Shown: positions 32,205 through 43,752 of the stretch, one piece after another
Layout: each line of letters begins with the position of its first letter
Numbering within the stretch: position 1 is the first letter of the stretch
Position numbers and translations under genes: made by a program
Notes under the pieces: generated by a model
What the model was told of the DNA's origin: nothing
Seen by the model: only the letters and a program-made list of their open reading frames with translations
Database searches by the model: none
Origin: Acanthosepion esculentum
Taxonomy: Eukaryota; Mollusca; Cephalopoda; Sepiida; Sepiidae
Reading direction: 5' to 3'
DNA length: 64,000 nt
NCBI GenBank assembly: GCA_964036315.1
Contig: OZ038479.1
Location: 54,406,746-54,470,745 of the forward strand

Positions 32205-32815
32205 CATAGTGTCAAAAGGAAAGTTTTTCTTATGACACTTGTTTTAATTACTTTTACTCTTAGGCAATATTTATTGTTTTAAAAAGTGAAGATTACAACT
32301 GGCGTAAGACCTAAACACATAATGAAAGTGAATTTATACATTTTTTTGTTCTTGAGAATTTACAACAAAAATAATAAACACTTAGATTGTTTATTTACAA
32401 GAATAATTTTCTATTTACAACATTCTAAGAACTAATGCAATGCAATATTTTATTCATAAATTTATAAGCATTTACTAAAATTAAAATATGTGAACCAACT
32501 ATAAGAAAATCCTTATTTACCATTTTATAAAGTTTTGAATTAATTAGCAATTAGCCAATGATTTGCTAACCATTCCAATAAATAATATAATAAATAGTGT
32601 AAATAAACAATTTAATAAATAATGTTTATTATTTTTGTTATCAATTTTCAAGAACAAAGAAAGTGTATCAATTCACTTTCATATGTTTAGTTTTTATTAC
32701 AATTCTAATCACTTTTTAAAACAATAAACAATGCTGAGGAGTGAAGGTAGTTAGAAGTGTGGTGTCATGGGAAAAAATGTCCTTTTGACACTACATCTTA
32801 TTGAGAACACATTTA
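32205..32815. mobile_element. Foldback element FB1, about 0.6 kb
   Basis: The left part (GTGTCAAAAGGAAAG, TTTTAAAAAGTGAAGATTA, ATGAAAGTGAATTTATACA, TTCTTGAGAATTTACAACAA) is repeated in inverse orientation at 32630-32815 (AATGTCCTTTTGACACTA, TAATCACTTTTTAAAACAAT, ATTCACTTTCATATGTTTAG). Ends close to AGTGTCAAAAGGA. One related half copy is at 10.3 kb, and a fragment lies near 28.9 kb. Confidence 0.65.
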
Positions 32816-32819
32816 TCCA

Positions 32820-33110
32820 TGTTTGCTAAAACATTACTAAGGAGAGAGAACAATAAAAGAACAGGAATTAAGAAGACAAAAGATAACAACTGACATTACA
32901 TTCAAACTTTTGAAGCTCAAAGTTAACTAGAAATCAAGAAGCCAAAAGAGAGTTCCACAAATGAGAAATCACTTAGTATATAATTTACAGTTACATCTAG
33001 CCATTTCAACTGTAAAATGATGAGACCTTGCTGCCAATATAATACTATGCTTAAATTCATAAAGTCTAGGTACCAACAAGGAAAACTTATCAGAACAATT
33101 ACCATGAAAA
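32820..33110 (-). mobile_element. LINE 3'-end remnant
   Basis: GAGAACAATAAAAGAACAGG, AATTAAGAAGACAAAAGATA and GAAATCAAGAAGCCAAAAGA match the same 3'-end family seen at 45.7, 51.3 and 51.9 kb. The C-terminal reverse-transcriptase frame is broken here. Confidence 0.45.
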
Positions 33111-33580
33111 TATTTATAGAAAAGACACAGTGAAGCTATGTTATGGTAGTGGGAAAGTCAACATGCCAGGTCAGGACCTATAACACTGCAGATTATAAAC
33201 AGTGTTTCTACTATCTTTCAATAGTTAAGTTAATAAAAACTAAGTAATCTCCAAAAATAAAATCAAGTTAAAAATTTATGCATAAGTCTCATATTTTCTT
33301 TAACGATACATTTTCTTTATTTGCAGATATCCATGCATATAAGAAGATCTCATCTGATAGCCATATGTAAATATCACATCAAAGAAATTCAGTGCTGAAT
33401 ATAAAATGAAGATATTAACTATATTCTTGCCCAATGAGCTGATTTACATTTTAGAATATAATTATAGTTGCAAATGAAAACTAAACTACATTCCTATGCA
33501 GTGTTGATAAAGCTGTTATCAGGAGTTCATTTTTCAAGATACATGTGCAATCCTGCCTTGATGTGCAACTATATATTTGC

Positions 33581-34405
33581 ATGTTTCACAACCCTGCTTT
33601 CTCATATTCATATTTAAAAACACAAGTTCAGAATCACTGGAGGCAAACCACATGTGAAGTGTGTGGGTTGATATTTTTAATGAATTCCAATTATAGAAGA
33701 CTCATGCAACAATACTCTGGAGAGAAAACTTACTCTTGTGAAATATGTGGATCAGTGTTTTCACGAAGTTTCAGTTTGAAAAGACATATGAGAACACACA
33801 CTGGAGAAAAACCACATTCTTGTGAAATGTGTGGATCAGCATTTTCACGGCATTTTGACTTAAAAAGGCATATGAGAACACACAGTGGAGAAAAACCACA
33901 TTCTTGTGAAATGTGTGGATCAGCATTTTCACGGATTTATGATTTGAGAAGACATATCAGAACACATACTGGAGAAAAACCACATTCTTGTGAGGTGTGT
34001 GAATCCACATTTTCAGATATTTCAACATTAATTAAACACATGCGAATACACACTGGAGAGAAACCATATTCTTGTGAAGTGTGTGGATCTGCATTTTCAG
34101 AAAGTTCAAGTTTAAAAAAACACATGCGAACACACACTGGCGAGAAACCATATTCATGCAAAATATGTGGATCAGCATTTTCACAGAATAACGTTTTAAA
34201 TGAACACATACGAACACATACTGGAGAGAAACCATATTCCTGTGAAGTATGTGGATCAGCATTTTCAAAGAGTTCATCATTAAAAATACACATGAGAATA
34301 CACACTGGAGAGAAACCTTATTCTTGTGAAATGTGTGGATCAGCTTTTTCAAAGAGTTCCAGGTTAAAAATACACATGCGGACACACACTGGTGAGAAGC
34401 CTTAG
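33581..34405 (+). CDS. C2H2 zinc-finger protein, truncated by a nonsense codon
   Basis: This encodes a nuclear DNA-binding protein of the same family as the other three genes, on the opposite strand. Eight intact CX2CX12HX3H fingers with TGEKP linkers follow one N-terminal finger that has lost both His residues (RRLMQQY). Recognition helices are RSFSLKR, RHFDLKR, RIYDLRR, DISTLIK, ESSSLKK, QNNVLNE, KSSSLKI and KSSRLKI. The frame stops at a TAG exactly where the conserved Tyr of the next TGEKPY linker should be, one base from a Tyr codon. Downstream finger-coding sequence continues in frame (next entry). I chose the ATG at 33581; an upstream GTG at 33545 would extend the frame but is unlikely. 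No effector domain and no clear splice site were seen. Confidence 0.8.
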   Translation: MFHNPAFSYSYLKTQVQNHWRQTTCEVCGLIFLMNSNYRRLMQQYSGEKTYSCEICGSVFSRSFSLKRHMRTHTGEKPHSCEMCGSAFSRHFDLKRHMRTHSGEKPHSCEMCGSAFSRIYDLRRHIRTHTGEKPHSCEVCESTFSDISTLIKHMRIHTGEKPYSCEVCGSAFSESSSLKKHMRTHTGEKPYSCKICGSAFSQNNVLNEHIRTHTGEKPYSCEVCGSAFSKSSSLKIHMRIHTGEKPYSCEMCGSAFSKSSRLKIHMRTHTGEKP

Positions 34406-34965
34406 CATTGCAAAGTATGTGGGACAGCATTTTCAGATGGTTCAAGACTAAAAAAGCACATGCATATACACACTGGAGAAAAACCATATTCTTGTGAGGC
34501 GTGTGCATCTGTCTTTTCCGAGAGTTCAACATTAAAAAAACACTTGCGAACATATATTAGAGAGAAATGTGAGATGTGTGGATCTGCATTTTCAGACTGT
34601 TAATCCTCAATGTGACACAGGCACACTGGAGATATAAATTTTGTAAAATGGGTTGATCAGCATTTCCAAAGGCTTCAACATTAAAAGACATGCAAGTGTA
34701 AAGTTTTAGTTCATAAAAGCACATGCAGACACACTGGTAAGAAACATTATGCAAAATTTCTGAATATCCATATCATTTTCATTGAATTATTATAAGAATG
34801 AATTTGTGCACAGGAGAGGAACCATGTGAAATGTGTGAGTGGGTGTCAGTGATCATCATTAAGAAATATAGATTTTACCCACTGAAAGGAAACCATAATC
34901 TTATACAGTGTGGGGATCATCCTTTTCAAAGCCTTGATAATGGAAAAATAAAAATTTATTTTTCT
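34406..34965 (+). pseudogene. Decayed finger-coding tail downstream of the stop
   Basis: Directly after the TAG the same frame encodes a good finger (helix DGSRLKK). A finger with its last His changed to Tyr follows (helix ESSTLKK, HLRTY), then one with a linker deletion and a stop (REKCEMCGSAFSDC). Beyond 34600, only shifted fragments remain (AFPKASTLKRH near 34660; CTGEEPCEMCEW near 34808). Decay worsens with distance from the stop, as expected if the tail lost constraint after the nonsense mutation, or if the 3' end had been eroding earlier. Confidence 0.75.
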
Positions 34966-34969
34966 ACTG

Positions 34970-36510
34970 CTCTTTTAAGCCTTTGTGTTAATAATTATTC
35001 AATTTATGACTTCCTTACACTAAGTCAAAAGCAAATGTTTAAAGCAACAGAAATGAGTTATTAAAAAAGTTTTTAAAGACTTCCTTCACTACTGTCAGAT
35101 ATTCAGCGTCTCGTGAAGACATTTCCCTGGTGCATTTTGTCCTGGAAGTTGCATGCTGCTCACTATGCTGTGTTTTCTGAGTCAGTGGCTTCACTAGTAA
35201 TTATTCAGTTTTAATTTGTTTCCTCCAATCTCTATCCCTTCTCTGCCTGTTTCCACTTTGACTGCTAAGTATTTCCCTCAACATCAATACACCCTTTGCC
35301 TTATTTTACATTGGCAGGTGAAATGCCAGGATTAATAAAGAAGGGAACTATATTGATGATTAGATTTAGAATCTGGAAATATTTGGTTTGTTGATTCATT
35401 CATTTTCTATGGCTTATCAACCCATTGCAGGTTATTTAAAGTGAGCATTATTTTTCTTATATAATTCTCAAAGTGTGTGGGTGTGATCAGATGTTGTTTA
35501 TGTATTTCCACAGTTTTCATTCAGTTTTGATGGAATTTTTTTGTTTGATAGATAATTCTTCAGTGCCAGTTTTGAGTCCAAATTGTTGGTGACAATGGCT
35601 CTCCACTACTTCTTGTCCATTATAACTCTCAGCAACATTTTACTATTTACTATCTGTTCTTGGATATATATCTCATAAAGATAAATAGTTTAAATTATTA
35701 CAATATTATTATCTATATAATTCTCAAAATGTATGTATGTGTGTTTGGATGTTGTTTATGCATTTCCACAGTTTTCATCTGAACACTTCTGTGTGCGAGG
35801 CTGAAAATGATGATCAAAGGACTCAATGGCTGAGGAGAAACACATCTTAAACTGCTGTTGCGCATGAGGCTGAAACAAGATTGAGAATTTCAGGGCCACA
35901 CCCATTCAAAATGTTAACCCCCCATTTGGGGGATGTGCTTCAGTTGCACCCAGTTGTTGTTACTAATATTTATTTTCGAGTGGGCTGACTAAACTTAAAC
36001 TGCTCCAATTGAACAGCAAAAATTCCCAGTAATGAAAGACCTGGTCAAAGAGACAGCTTATACTGCTAGCACATTTTTTATATTTATATATATATATATA
36101 TATATATATCAACTCAGCCAGTGGTCCCATGGGCACCATCTGAGATTTTTGATGAAATTTTAGTATGTTGTACCCACCCATGAGAAACTAAAACCCCTGC
36201 AATTTTAGCTCCCTTAAACTCTTAGTTAAAGAGTTATGGCCTCTTGAAATTTGGTATCAGTTTTTGCTGATTTCAAAATAGCATGATAAGGTACTTTTTA
36301 AATTTGCATTCTAAGAATATACTAAGTCGATATTTGCTAGTTCTGTAGACTAATATATGGAGAAAATATACCTGTTATTTTATCTCCATTTTCTATAATC
36401 TTATTATATGTTGTTAAACATGGTGAAATTTTCTATTTTGCTTTTGTCTGTATTTTGCCACCTATAGAAGCTAAACCGTTAGTAATAGAATGAAATAACG
36501 TTGACTGTTG
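34970..36510. other. Repeat-derived spacer
   Basis: 35390-35445 is the 5S/tRNA-SINE tail (minus; TTTTCTATGGCTTATCAACC, GCAGGTTATTTAAAG). 35455-35530 and 35705-35785 are two copies of ATATAATTCTCAAARTGTRTG ... ATTTCCACAGTTTTCATC about 250 bp apart, a motif common to mobile elements of unknown class here. A TA tract sits at 36085-36109. Confidence 0.45.
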
Positions 36511-37140
36511 ATGTAACTTGTGAAAAACATTGAAATATTTGTTTTACAAGAGTTACACGATTTTCACCCCCTCCCCCAAGAATTAAATTTTAGGCCTTTT
36601 TCACAAGTTTGGCAAGCTGAATTCAGGATTTATAATTTGTTCAATTATAGATCCATCATTTACAAAAAAGAACAAGAAAGAAAAGAAAGAAAGAAACCCT
36701 TATTCAATGCTGATTTAGTAAACACATCCTCTAAAATGATATACTCAGAGAAAGCTTTTGCTTTAAATTTCAAACATATTTGGACCCTGAGAATCTATGA
36801 TATAGTGAATTTGATATATTCTTACTTTTAGAATACAGGGGATGCAAAAATAGGTATACAGTAACTAATGTGATTATTGATAATAAAATGTTTTGTGTGC
36901 AAGTTTTGTTTTAACTGTATATCTACTTTTGCATGGCCCTGTATGTTAGTTTCAATCAACTTTAATGTGTGACTAATTTTGAAACCATTCCAGCACCATT
37001 TCCAGCCCCCACTTATGCTCTAATCCTAAAATTGGAGTAGGCTCCATTTCTATTCATTAATTTTACTTTAACATCTTAGTTTTCCTCAGAGCACTCAAGT
37101 ATTAAACCAACATAACCCTGCATAATCAGAGAATGCAATA
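36510..37140. other. Unassigned sequence
   Basis: The 103-residue frame at 36520-36831 has no recognised motif. 36830-36930 (GGGGATGCAAAAATAGGTAT, ACTGTATATCTACTTTTGCA) resembles 39440-39565 (GGGTTGCAAAAGCAGGTATA, TACTGTATAGCTACTTTTGC). The same small inverted-ended repeat of about 100 bp is therefore present twice. Confidence 0.4.
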
Positions 37141-37860
37141 TACAGTAAAACCTTGAATTAACAGTCTCAGAACAATCTTACTGTCCTGGGTATAATGATA
37201 AACTACATCCACATCCAGGGTAAGACGATAGACTACATAGCAAGGTCTCTGATCAGGAGGCTGTGAGGAGCGTGAAACCACATCTTAATTGCTGGTGTTC
37301 CCAGGTCCACCCTGACCCGCAGTGGTAGCACTTGTTAGGGTCCCAGCTATGGGCAAATAGTTAACCCCGAAGCTGAGGTAAAAAGCATTTTGAAAGTGTA
37401 AAAATAGGTTTTAATACTAGAAATATTTTGTAAAAGATTATTACCAGAAATAAATTTTTGAAGAAAAAAAATATTAGCAGAAATACGATTTTGAAAATAA
37501 AAATATTATCAGCAATATGTTTTTGAAAAAAATAAAAAATATATTACCAGCAATACATTTTTGAAAATATTACCAGCTATACAATTTTGAGGAAAAAAAT
37601 ATTACCAGAAATAGATTTTTGACAAAACAAAAATATTAACAGGAAAAAAAAAGTTGTCAGCATAGAATGACTCATTGAGGTTGATATGCCGTAAAACAAA
37701 CCAAACCAAACTTAATCAGATCAGTCTCAGGACCAACAGACTCCAGATTTAACAGACAAAATTCTCAGAAATGTTAGTGTCCAGTTGGAACTCAAAATGC
37801 CTGTTTGTTCTAGAATTGGCTGCTGTTGTTTATTGGCAAAATCAACAGAAACTGGTAGTT
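37141..37860 (+). mobile_element. pogo-like terminus interrupted by other repeats
   Basis: TACAGTAAAACCTTGAATTAACAG at 37143 has the look of a Tigger/pogo end. Related words (CCAGATTTAACAGAC) reappear at 37740. Between them lies a different repeat containing TCCCAGCTATGGGCAAATAG and GATATGCCGTAAAACAAACC, plus the minisatellite below. Boundaries are uncertain. Confidence 0.35.
37440..37642. repeat. Minisatellite, about 32-bp unit, six copies
   Basis: Units read ATTACCAGAAATACATTTTTG plus an A-rich stretch and vary from 26 to 38 bp, mainly through the A run. Six clear units (ACCAGAAATA, AGCAGAAATA, ATCAGCAATA, ACCAGCAATA, ACCAGCTATA, ACCAGAAATA) and a seventh partial one are present. Confidence 0.8.
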
Positions 37861-38054
37861 CCAGAAATAGCTGCTACTAATGAGCGCTCGTAGGTGAGGA
37901 ATATGAGGCATGAAAAAAAGACAAATAGTAAGTAACATACATCTTCTCTCAAACTGAATCAATTAATCACACTCTCCTGTCACTTGTTGCAAAAAATCCA
38001 GACTGAAATATTTCAAAATGCACAAAAACTTCATCTTCTCACATCATGTAGTGG

Positions 38055-38740
38055 GATATGAACTGCGCAAAAACATATATGGTTGGCAAATGCTGCTTTA
38101 CGTTTGGTTAGTGGGATTTTACATTTCTGAGGCTGAGATGGAGATCATTTTTTTCAAGATGCACAGACATATGCCCAGAAATAAATTTATTCTGGAGAAA
38201 TACTTTCCTCTGAATGTTGATGACATGAAGTGAGCCTAAAAAAAATGTCAAAAAAACAGCCAACATGTCACTCGGATCTTCAATGACATGAAATAAAACT
38301 GAAATATATTAGAAGCAACAATCAATGATAAACCTGTCAGTTTTTGCGGATAAGGAAATGTCACATCAAACTCAGCATGCCATTTATGTAAGTTGATGAA
38401 AACTGATTTGAATAGCCTTAATCAACAGAAGAAACTCACAAACACAACATGAGCATGAACACCAAAAACATTTCAATCACAAAGTCATGATAACTCGGCA
38501 AACAAAATTTGACATGAAAATGTAGTGCATGGGTTTCAGAGACCGTTTACACCAGTCATAATGTGAAGTCCTTTTTGCCTCAATGATATATCATTTTTGG
38601 TCAAATGAGTTAATATCTTGCTGATGAGGACCATTTTCACGTTTTTTCAATTTACACATCATGAAATGTTACATGCTGTAAAACCAACAAGTAGTGATCA
38701 TTTGCCAACCCTATATATATTTTTGTACAGTTCAAAGATA
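38055..38740. mobile_element. Foldback element FB3, about 690 bp
   Basis: ATATGAACTGCGCAAAAAC and ATATGGTTGGCAAATGCTG at 38056-38093 are mirrored by the reverse complement of 38690-38737 (TTGAACTGTACAAAAATATA, GGGTTGGCAAATGATC). The imperfect match continues inward to GGTTTTACA...AACATTT. The 71-residue frame at 38018-38233 crosses the arm and is not a gene. Confidence 0.55.
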
Positions 38741-39561
38741 GAAATTCAAGTAATTATTGGTTGAAAAGTTTTCCTAAATGCTGCACACTGATTTTTGGGG
38801 CTTTGACTTTCTTCAGAAATTGGAAAAGTTAATTTTCACCACATGCTTAAATGATTTCTTGCAATGGTATAAGAGATTTTAACTTCTCTGCATTCTTGAT
38901 CCCATTGTCCTTCATCTTTCAGAAAATGCATAGTTTTACATGGTTTTAACCAAGTGATGATGTGTAAAATGAAAAACAAAATTGCATTTTTTCATTTTTC
39001 ACTCTTTTTGCACTCCTGCTGCTCAGAAAAGCAGCACAAAGGGATCTGTTTTATTGGTTTTTTTGATACACACTGCATAATGAGCAAAGATGAGGTATTT
39101 TGCATGTGTCCTCATGCAGTGACAGCAAGCTGAAATTCAGGATTTTGACTGTAAAAGGAGGTTTAGATGCAATTTTTAAACTGTCAGTTGAGATTTTTGC
39201 AACAAGTTACTGAGATTTTTAATTTAATTTTTAAATGATTATTTATGGAATTAAAGCAAAAAATACATTGCCTACTGAGTATGTCTCAAGCTTGATAAGT
39301 CAAGAATGAAAACAATGTACTACAAAAGATTTTTGTTGCTTTGAAATAGACATACTTGAATGTTGACTCCCTTGGGCTGAGCCTGACCACCAGAGTTGCC
39401 ACTGAGATATATATATATATATACACACACACACGTTTTATACAGAGGGTTGCAAAAGCAGGTATACAATAAGTAATACCAGTATTACCATAGTGGTTCT
39501 AAGATTCATTTAATGCTTTATGTTTGTTTTATTTTTCATTACTGTATAGCTACTTTTGCAT

Positions 39562-39598
<37 letters not shown>

Positions 39599-40465
39599 CT
39601 TAATAAAAAATATCTTAATTCTTTTAGTAGTGTGGCCTGCCTTATGATGTACTGTACCTCATGTGGCTCATGGTTCAAAAAAGTTTGCTTATGCCTGAAA
39701 TAGAGCATGGCAGTAGGATTTTAGGAACTGACTATTCCTGCAGTATCTTCAGTAATGATATGGATATATATGTTCTCTTTGACGTCTGGGCAATGTTATG
39801 GGCAAGGAGCAGCATTGATACACTTCAACCATGATGAAATCAGTCATTTTCAGCCTAATCTCTGATTTGAGAAGTCTTCAGTTTGATATATTTGTATTAG
39901 ATGCTAACCACTACCTCTCCTTGTATTCTATCATGTATACATCGCAGGAAATTTAGATATGAAAAGCTTAGTGATCTAAAACAGAAACCAGAAGACAAAG
40001 CAACCTTTTTATATACTGAAGTTCACTAAATTCCAGGCTTGAGAGCCACTCAAGGTAGAGGGTTACAGAATGAAAATCAAATTTTAAAAATATCTAGCAC
40101 AACTCTCATGCTTTATGCATACCTAGACGTTTGTCGGGCCTGAACAATTAAAAAAAATTAAGAAAGGCCACAATGATGGCAGAAAATAAGCCACAGAGTA
40201 GGAGTGAGATAGAAAGAGATTTTTATAGAGATAGGAATGGCAAGAAAATTCTGTCTTTTTCTTTTTCTATGGAGAGTTAAAAGGATGAATGAAATACTAA
40301 TACAGTGAAATATTGGTTGAATAAAGTCAAAATTCCACCAAACTGAATTTTTCATATGCGATCAATTGCCAAATTTATTCTAATGGACACAAAAAAATTG
40401 ACTATTTTGAAATATTTTTGTAGACACCACTGGGTACTCTCATGGGCCACATACAATCTGCAGGT
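38740..40465. other. Unassigned sequence with short TA tracts
   Basis: TA tracts lie at 39405-39422 and 39565-39593, flanking a short repeat (39430-39565) that is also found at 36.83-36.93 kb. Nothing else was recognised on either strand. Confidence 0.4.
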
Positions 40466-40469
40466 CTTA

Positions 40470-40874
40470 TGTAAGTTGTTGGTTGGTTTTGTTTAGCAAC
40501 ATATCAACCTCAAGGGGTTATTTAATGCTGAACTCTAAATATTTTGTATGCAATTTTATTTGTTTATTTTTTTGGTGGGAGGAGATAATAATTATTTCAG
40601 TGATACAAGTCTTACTAATTAAACCAGATATCTTTCCTTATATAACCTCATATCATTATATAACCTATTTTCACGTAAGTGAATATAATGAACCCAACAA
40701 GAATTGGAACTCAGCTTTCTGATTAAAAATTCCAAGCCATTATCCATTACACCACCCACATATCCCAAATCACAACACCTGGTATTCCCAAGCAGTCACC
40801 CATCTAGGTACAGACCGGGCTCGATATTGCTTAACTTTGGTGATCATATGGTAACTGGTATTTCAATGTGATGT
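40470..40874 (-). mobile_element. 5S rRNA/tRNA chimeric SINE, third copy
   Basis: It has the same order as the 9.7 kb copy but is more diverged. On the minus strand: a 5S-like head (AAGCAATATCGAGCCCGGTC, CTGTACCTAGATGGGTGACT, GGGAATACCAGGTGTTGTGA), then a well-kept tRNA-like unit (GGTGGTGTAATGGATAATGG with an A box; GAGTTCCAATTCTTGTTGGG as B box), body and tail. The 5S part is close to full length. Confidence 0.75.
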
Positions 40875-40894
40875 AAATTATGCTAGGAAGCAAA

Positions 40895-41121
40895 GATTAT
40901 GAATAGGTATCTCGGATTGAGTTGTCAGTGAGCTGAGTTCAAAATCCAGCTATGGGTAAATAGCAGAACAGACTGGGTTCTATAGCCTTGGATGGCAACT
41001 GGTCTACTGTAGAAAGAAATGGCAACCTACTGCGGGGAAAATATCTGCTTTGTCAGTCATGTATTGAAAGACACATAATTGCCTAAGCATGTATCCTGCA
41101 TGGCACATAGACTGACTGATC
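40895..41121 (+). mobile_element. tRNA-derived SINE (SINE-A), internally shortened
   Basis: The B box GAGTTCAAAATCC is followed directly by CAGCTATGGGTAAATAGCAG, the core GGTTCTATAGCCTTGGATGG, CAACTGGTCTACTGTAGAAA, GGCAACCTACTG, and the tail ACATAGACTGACTGA. The segment between the B box and the core present in the 30.5 kb copy is deleted. Confidence 0.7.
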
Positions 41122-41129
41122 CTAAACTG

Positions 41130-43130
41130 AATTTTTATTTTTTCAATATGCCAAAAAACGTTTTATGTACAGATATAGATTGTTGCGAAACATAAAAAAG
41201 TGCCAAGTTTATCTTTGTAGCTTAATTAACTGCAGAGTTATGGCTAAAGTTTGTTGGAAATTGTGATTTGTGAGATACTGAATGAAAAGTCATATTTAGC
41301 AGTGCATAAGATAAGGGCTTTGAACGAAAAAGAAATTAATAAATCGTAAATGAAGCCAGAGTAAATATGGGTGAAAATCACATTCTGTCACAAAAATTGT
41401 GTGGAAATGTTACTGACAAATGACTTTTACAGCTCATACAAGTTTTATTTCCGTAGCAAAACTTACTATTTTATTCATGACACCTTAAAAATTAGGCTAA
41501 ATTGTTTTTTGTTTTTTTAATAGAACACCAATTACACCCTCTTCTTTGCAATATATAAAAATGGCCAAATGCCTAATTTGGCAGTTGGGCAAAAAATGGG
41601 TCCAAAGTACACTTTACTGAATTTGCTTTCAAAAGATATCCATTCAAGATACAAGCCTGAAACGTTACTAATTTTAGAATGAGGAATTAAAAAAAAACAA
41701 AAAACAGTTGTTTTCTTTCTAATATCAAAACATATGTGTTTTATATTGGAAGATTTCATGGAGTTATCTAACTTTTGACATGCAAAAAGAGGACAACATC
41801 AAACTTTTGAAATTTTTAAACAAATGCTTACAAAGCCTTAAATTCCACTTTGAAATTGAAAAGAAAACAACAAAAAAGGAAATTTCAAGTGTATATTGAT
41901 GGAAGATTTTATTGGCAATTTGAATTATCCGATGCAGTTTGAATTTGGTTATATGCTTCTGTCAATTTGGTTAATTAAGCTTCCACACGCAAAATGTTCT
42001 GCACAGAATGTACTTAAACAAGGCCAGTAATGGTGGATGGATGAACCAGACTGATTCTGAACTTTTATTGTCGATAACTCCAAAATGGTAGATTTTATCA
42101 AAATTTCTTTGTTATTTTCAAATTAAGCATGTAAATTTACACCTAAATACGATGATTCCAGAGATTTTTATTAGATACAGGGCTTAAAAAGCAAATTACC
42201 TCATAAATGAATAAATAAAGAATGTAATTTTAATTATTGCCATAATGAAAATTCAATACATTTAATTTTTTTTGAATGAATAAATATGCAGAAATTTAAG
42301 AATAAAATATATATCAACTTTATTTTAAACAATTATATTTAGTTTGGATTTTTACTGTTTTTGTTTTTTTGAAGAAGTGACTTGGTTGTCACATTTGGGC
42401 ACTGTAGTAGTAGAAATAATAGTTACTAAGTAGTAGTAGTAGTAGTAAACAGTTTGAACAAAACACAATAATAAGTAACTTTTATAAAAATTTAGGATAA
42501 ACGTAAAATAAAAAAAATGTTTAAACTCACCTAGAAATTGTGAAATGTCCATTATGGAATTGACATAGCCTATTGCTGATGTCCAGATAACACATTTTGA
42601 TGTGCCACCTCCAATGCTTAACCGCAATATGGCAGAAACATGCCCTATTTTTGATAAAGATGTTCTTCGAGTTATGTTGGCAGATAAATATTACATCTAT
42701 TATTTATGAATCCTTACTTGACGCAAACATATAAATTATCTATTTTCAAGAATTGAATTTCTTTGGTATTTTTTCCACTGAACTTTTTAACTTGGAATTT
42801 TTTTTAGGAAAAATAACTTTAAATTCTATATTAAGCCCAGTATGTTGAAGAAAAAACCTTTTTTTTCTGTAAGATGGGACTATATTTATAAAACATACGA
42901 ATTAAAAACTCAATTCATACAGAAGAAAAAAAACATTACCAAAACTTCCTTGGTTGAAAGAATCGAAGAAAAAAAAATAGCATTCACCATTAAAAAAGTG
43001 ACAAACTTCAAAGAAAGCTGCAATAAAAACTAATCATCATATAAGAAAAAGAAAAATATCATTATAAAGAGGAAAGATTAAATTTTATTTACCTACTAAT
43101 TTAATAAATATAACTTCAGAAGGAGTCAAG
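41130..43130. other. AT-rich sequence, no recognised feature
   Basis: A short (AGT)n run lies at 42430-42447. Frames at 41532-41759, 42352-42627 and 42842-43033 have no recognisable domain and are biased by homopolymers. Confidence 0.45.
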
Positions 43131-43140
43131 ATATCATAAG

Positions 43141-43524
43141 TTAAAATTTAAGAAAATTCCACTGTTTCCACACATACCTATTATGATGATAGATAATAAC
43201 TGCCCCTTGACTTGTAGAGGTTAAGAATGTTGTATTCAAGGAAGTATCCATGTGGGATTCTGTTCTACAAAGTCTTTTGAAAAAAGCAGTGTCAGTCCTA
43301 GCTGTAAAGGTCAGAACTGTTGGGACTAATGAATTCAGCCCATTTAAACATTTGCCATAGAAATAGAGAGAGAGAGTAGTGATTGGCAGGTGATGTTGCA
43401 TCGGTGGGGAAAGTGGTTGTAGAGTTGAAAATAAGTCATCCATTACAAGACTGCATAAATGAATTTGAACTCTCTTGTGTCTGGAAAACGATATAAATAG
43501 TAATGTTGTGACTAGAGTAGACAA
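43141..43524 (-). pseudogene. Degenerate LINE reverse-transcriptase C-terminal fragment
   Basis: The 127-residue frame contains LQPLSPPMQHHLPITTLSLYF and GKCLNGLNSLVPTVLTFTART. It resembles the segment LQPLSHRRxxASLxLFYRY...GxCSxELxxLVP that lies just before the C-terminus of many non-LTR reverse transcriptases. Family identity is not certain, and neither flank continues the domain. It lies downstream of the third zinc-finger gene. Confidence 0.4.
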
Positions 43525-43752
43525 AGTATGCCAAACAATGATTCAGTGATGGTATAATAAAGAAATAGTGGCTATTGAATTTGTTGTGTAAGGCACAAAC
43601 TATCCAAACTGAGATACTGATAAAGATATGGTACAGATATTGTTTTTCAATCTCAGAAGTGTTACAAGTTCAGGACACGGTATCCAGAGCCTTAATCTAA
43701 AGCTCTGAGGATAGCATGAAACTTAAAAATGCATTCATATAACTGTTTGCAA

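Noticed and set aside
33937..34754. Minus-strand frames over the second zinc-finger gene
   Set aside because: Antisense shadows, continuing into the decayed tail because that tail was also finger code.
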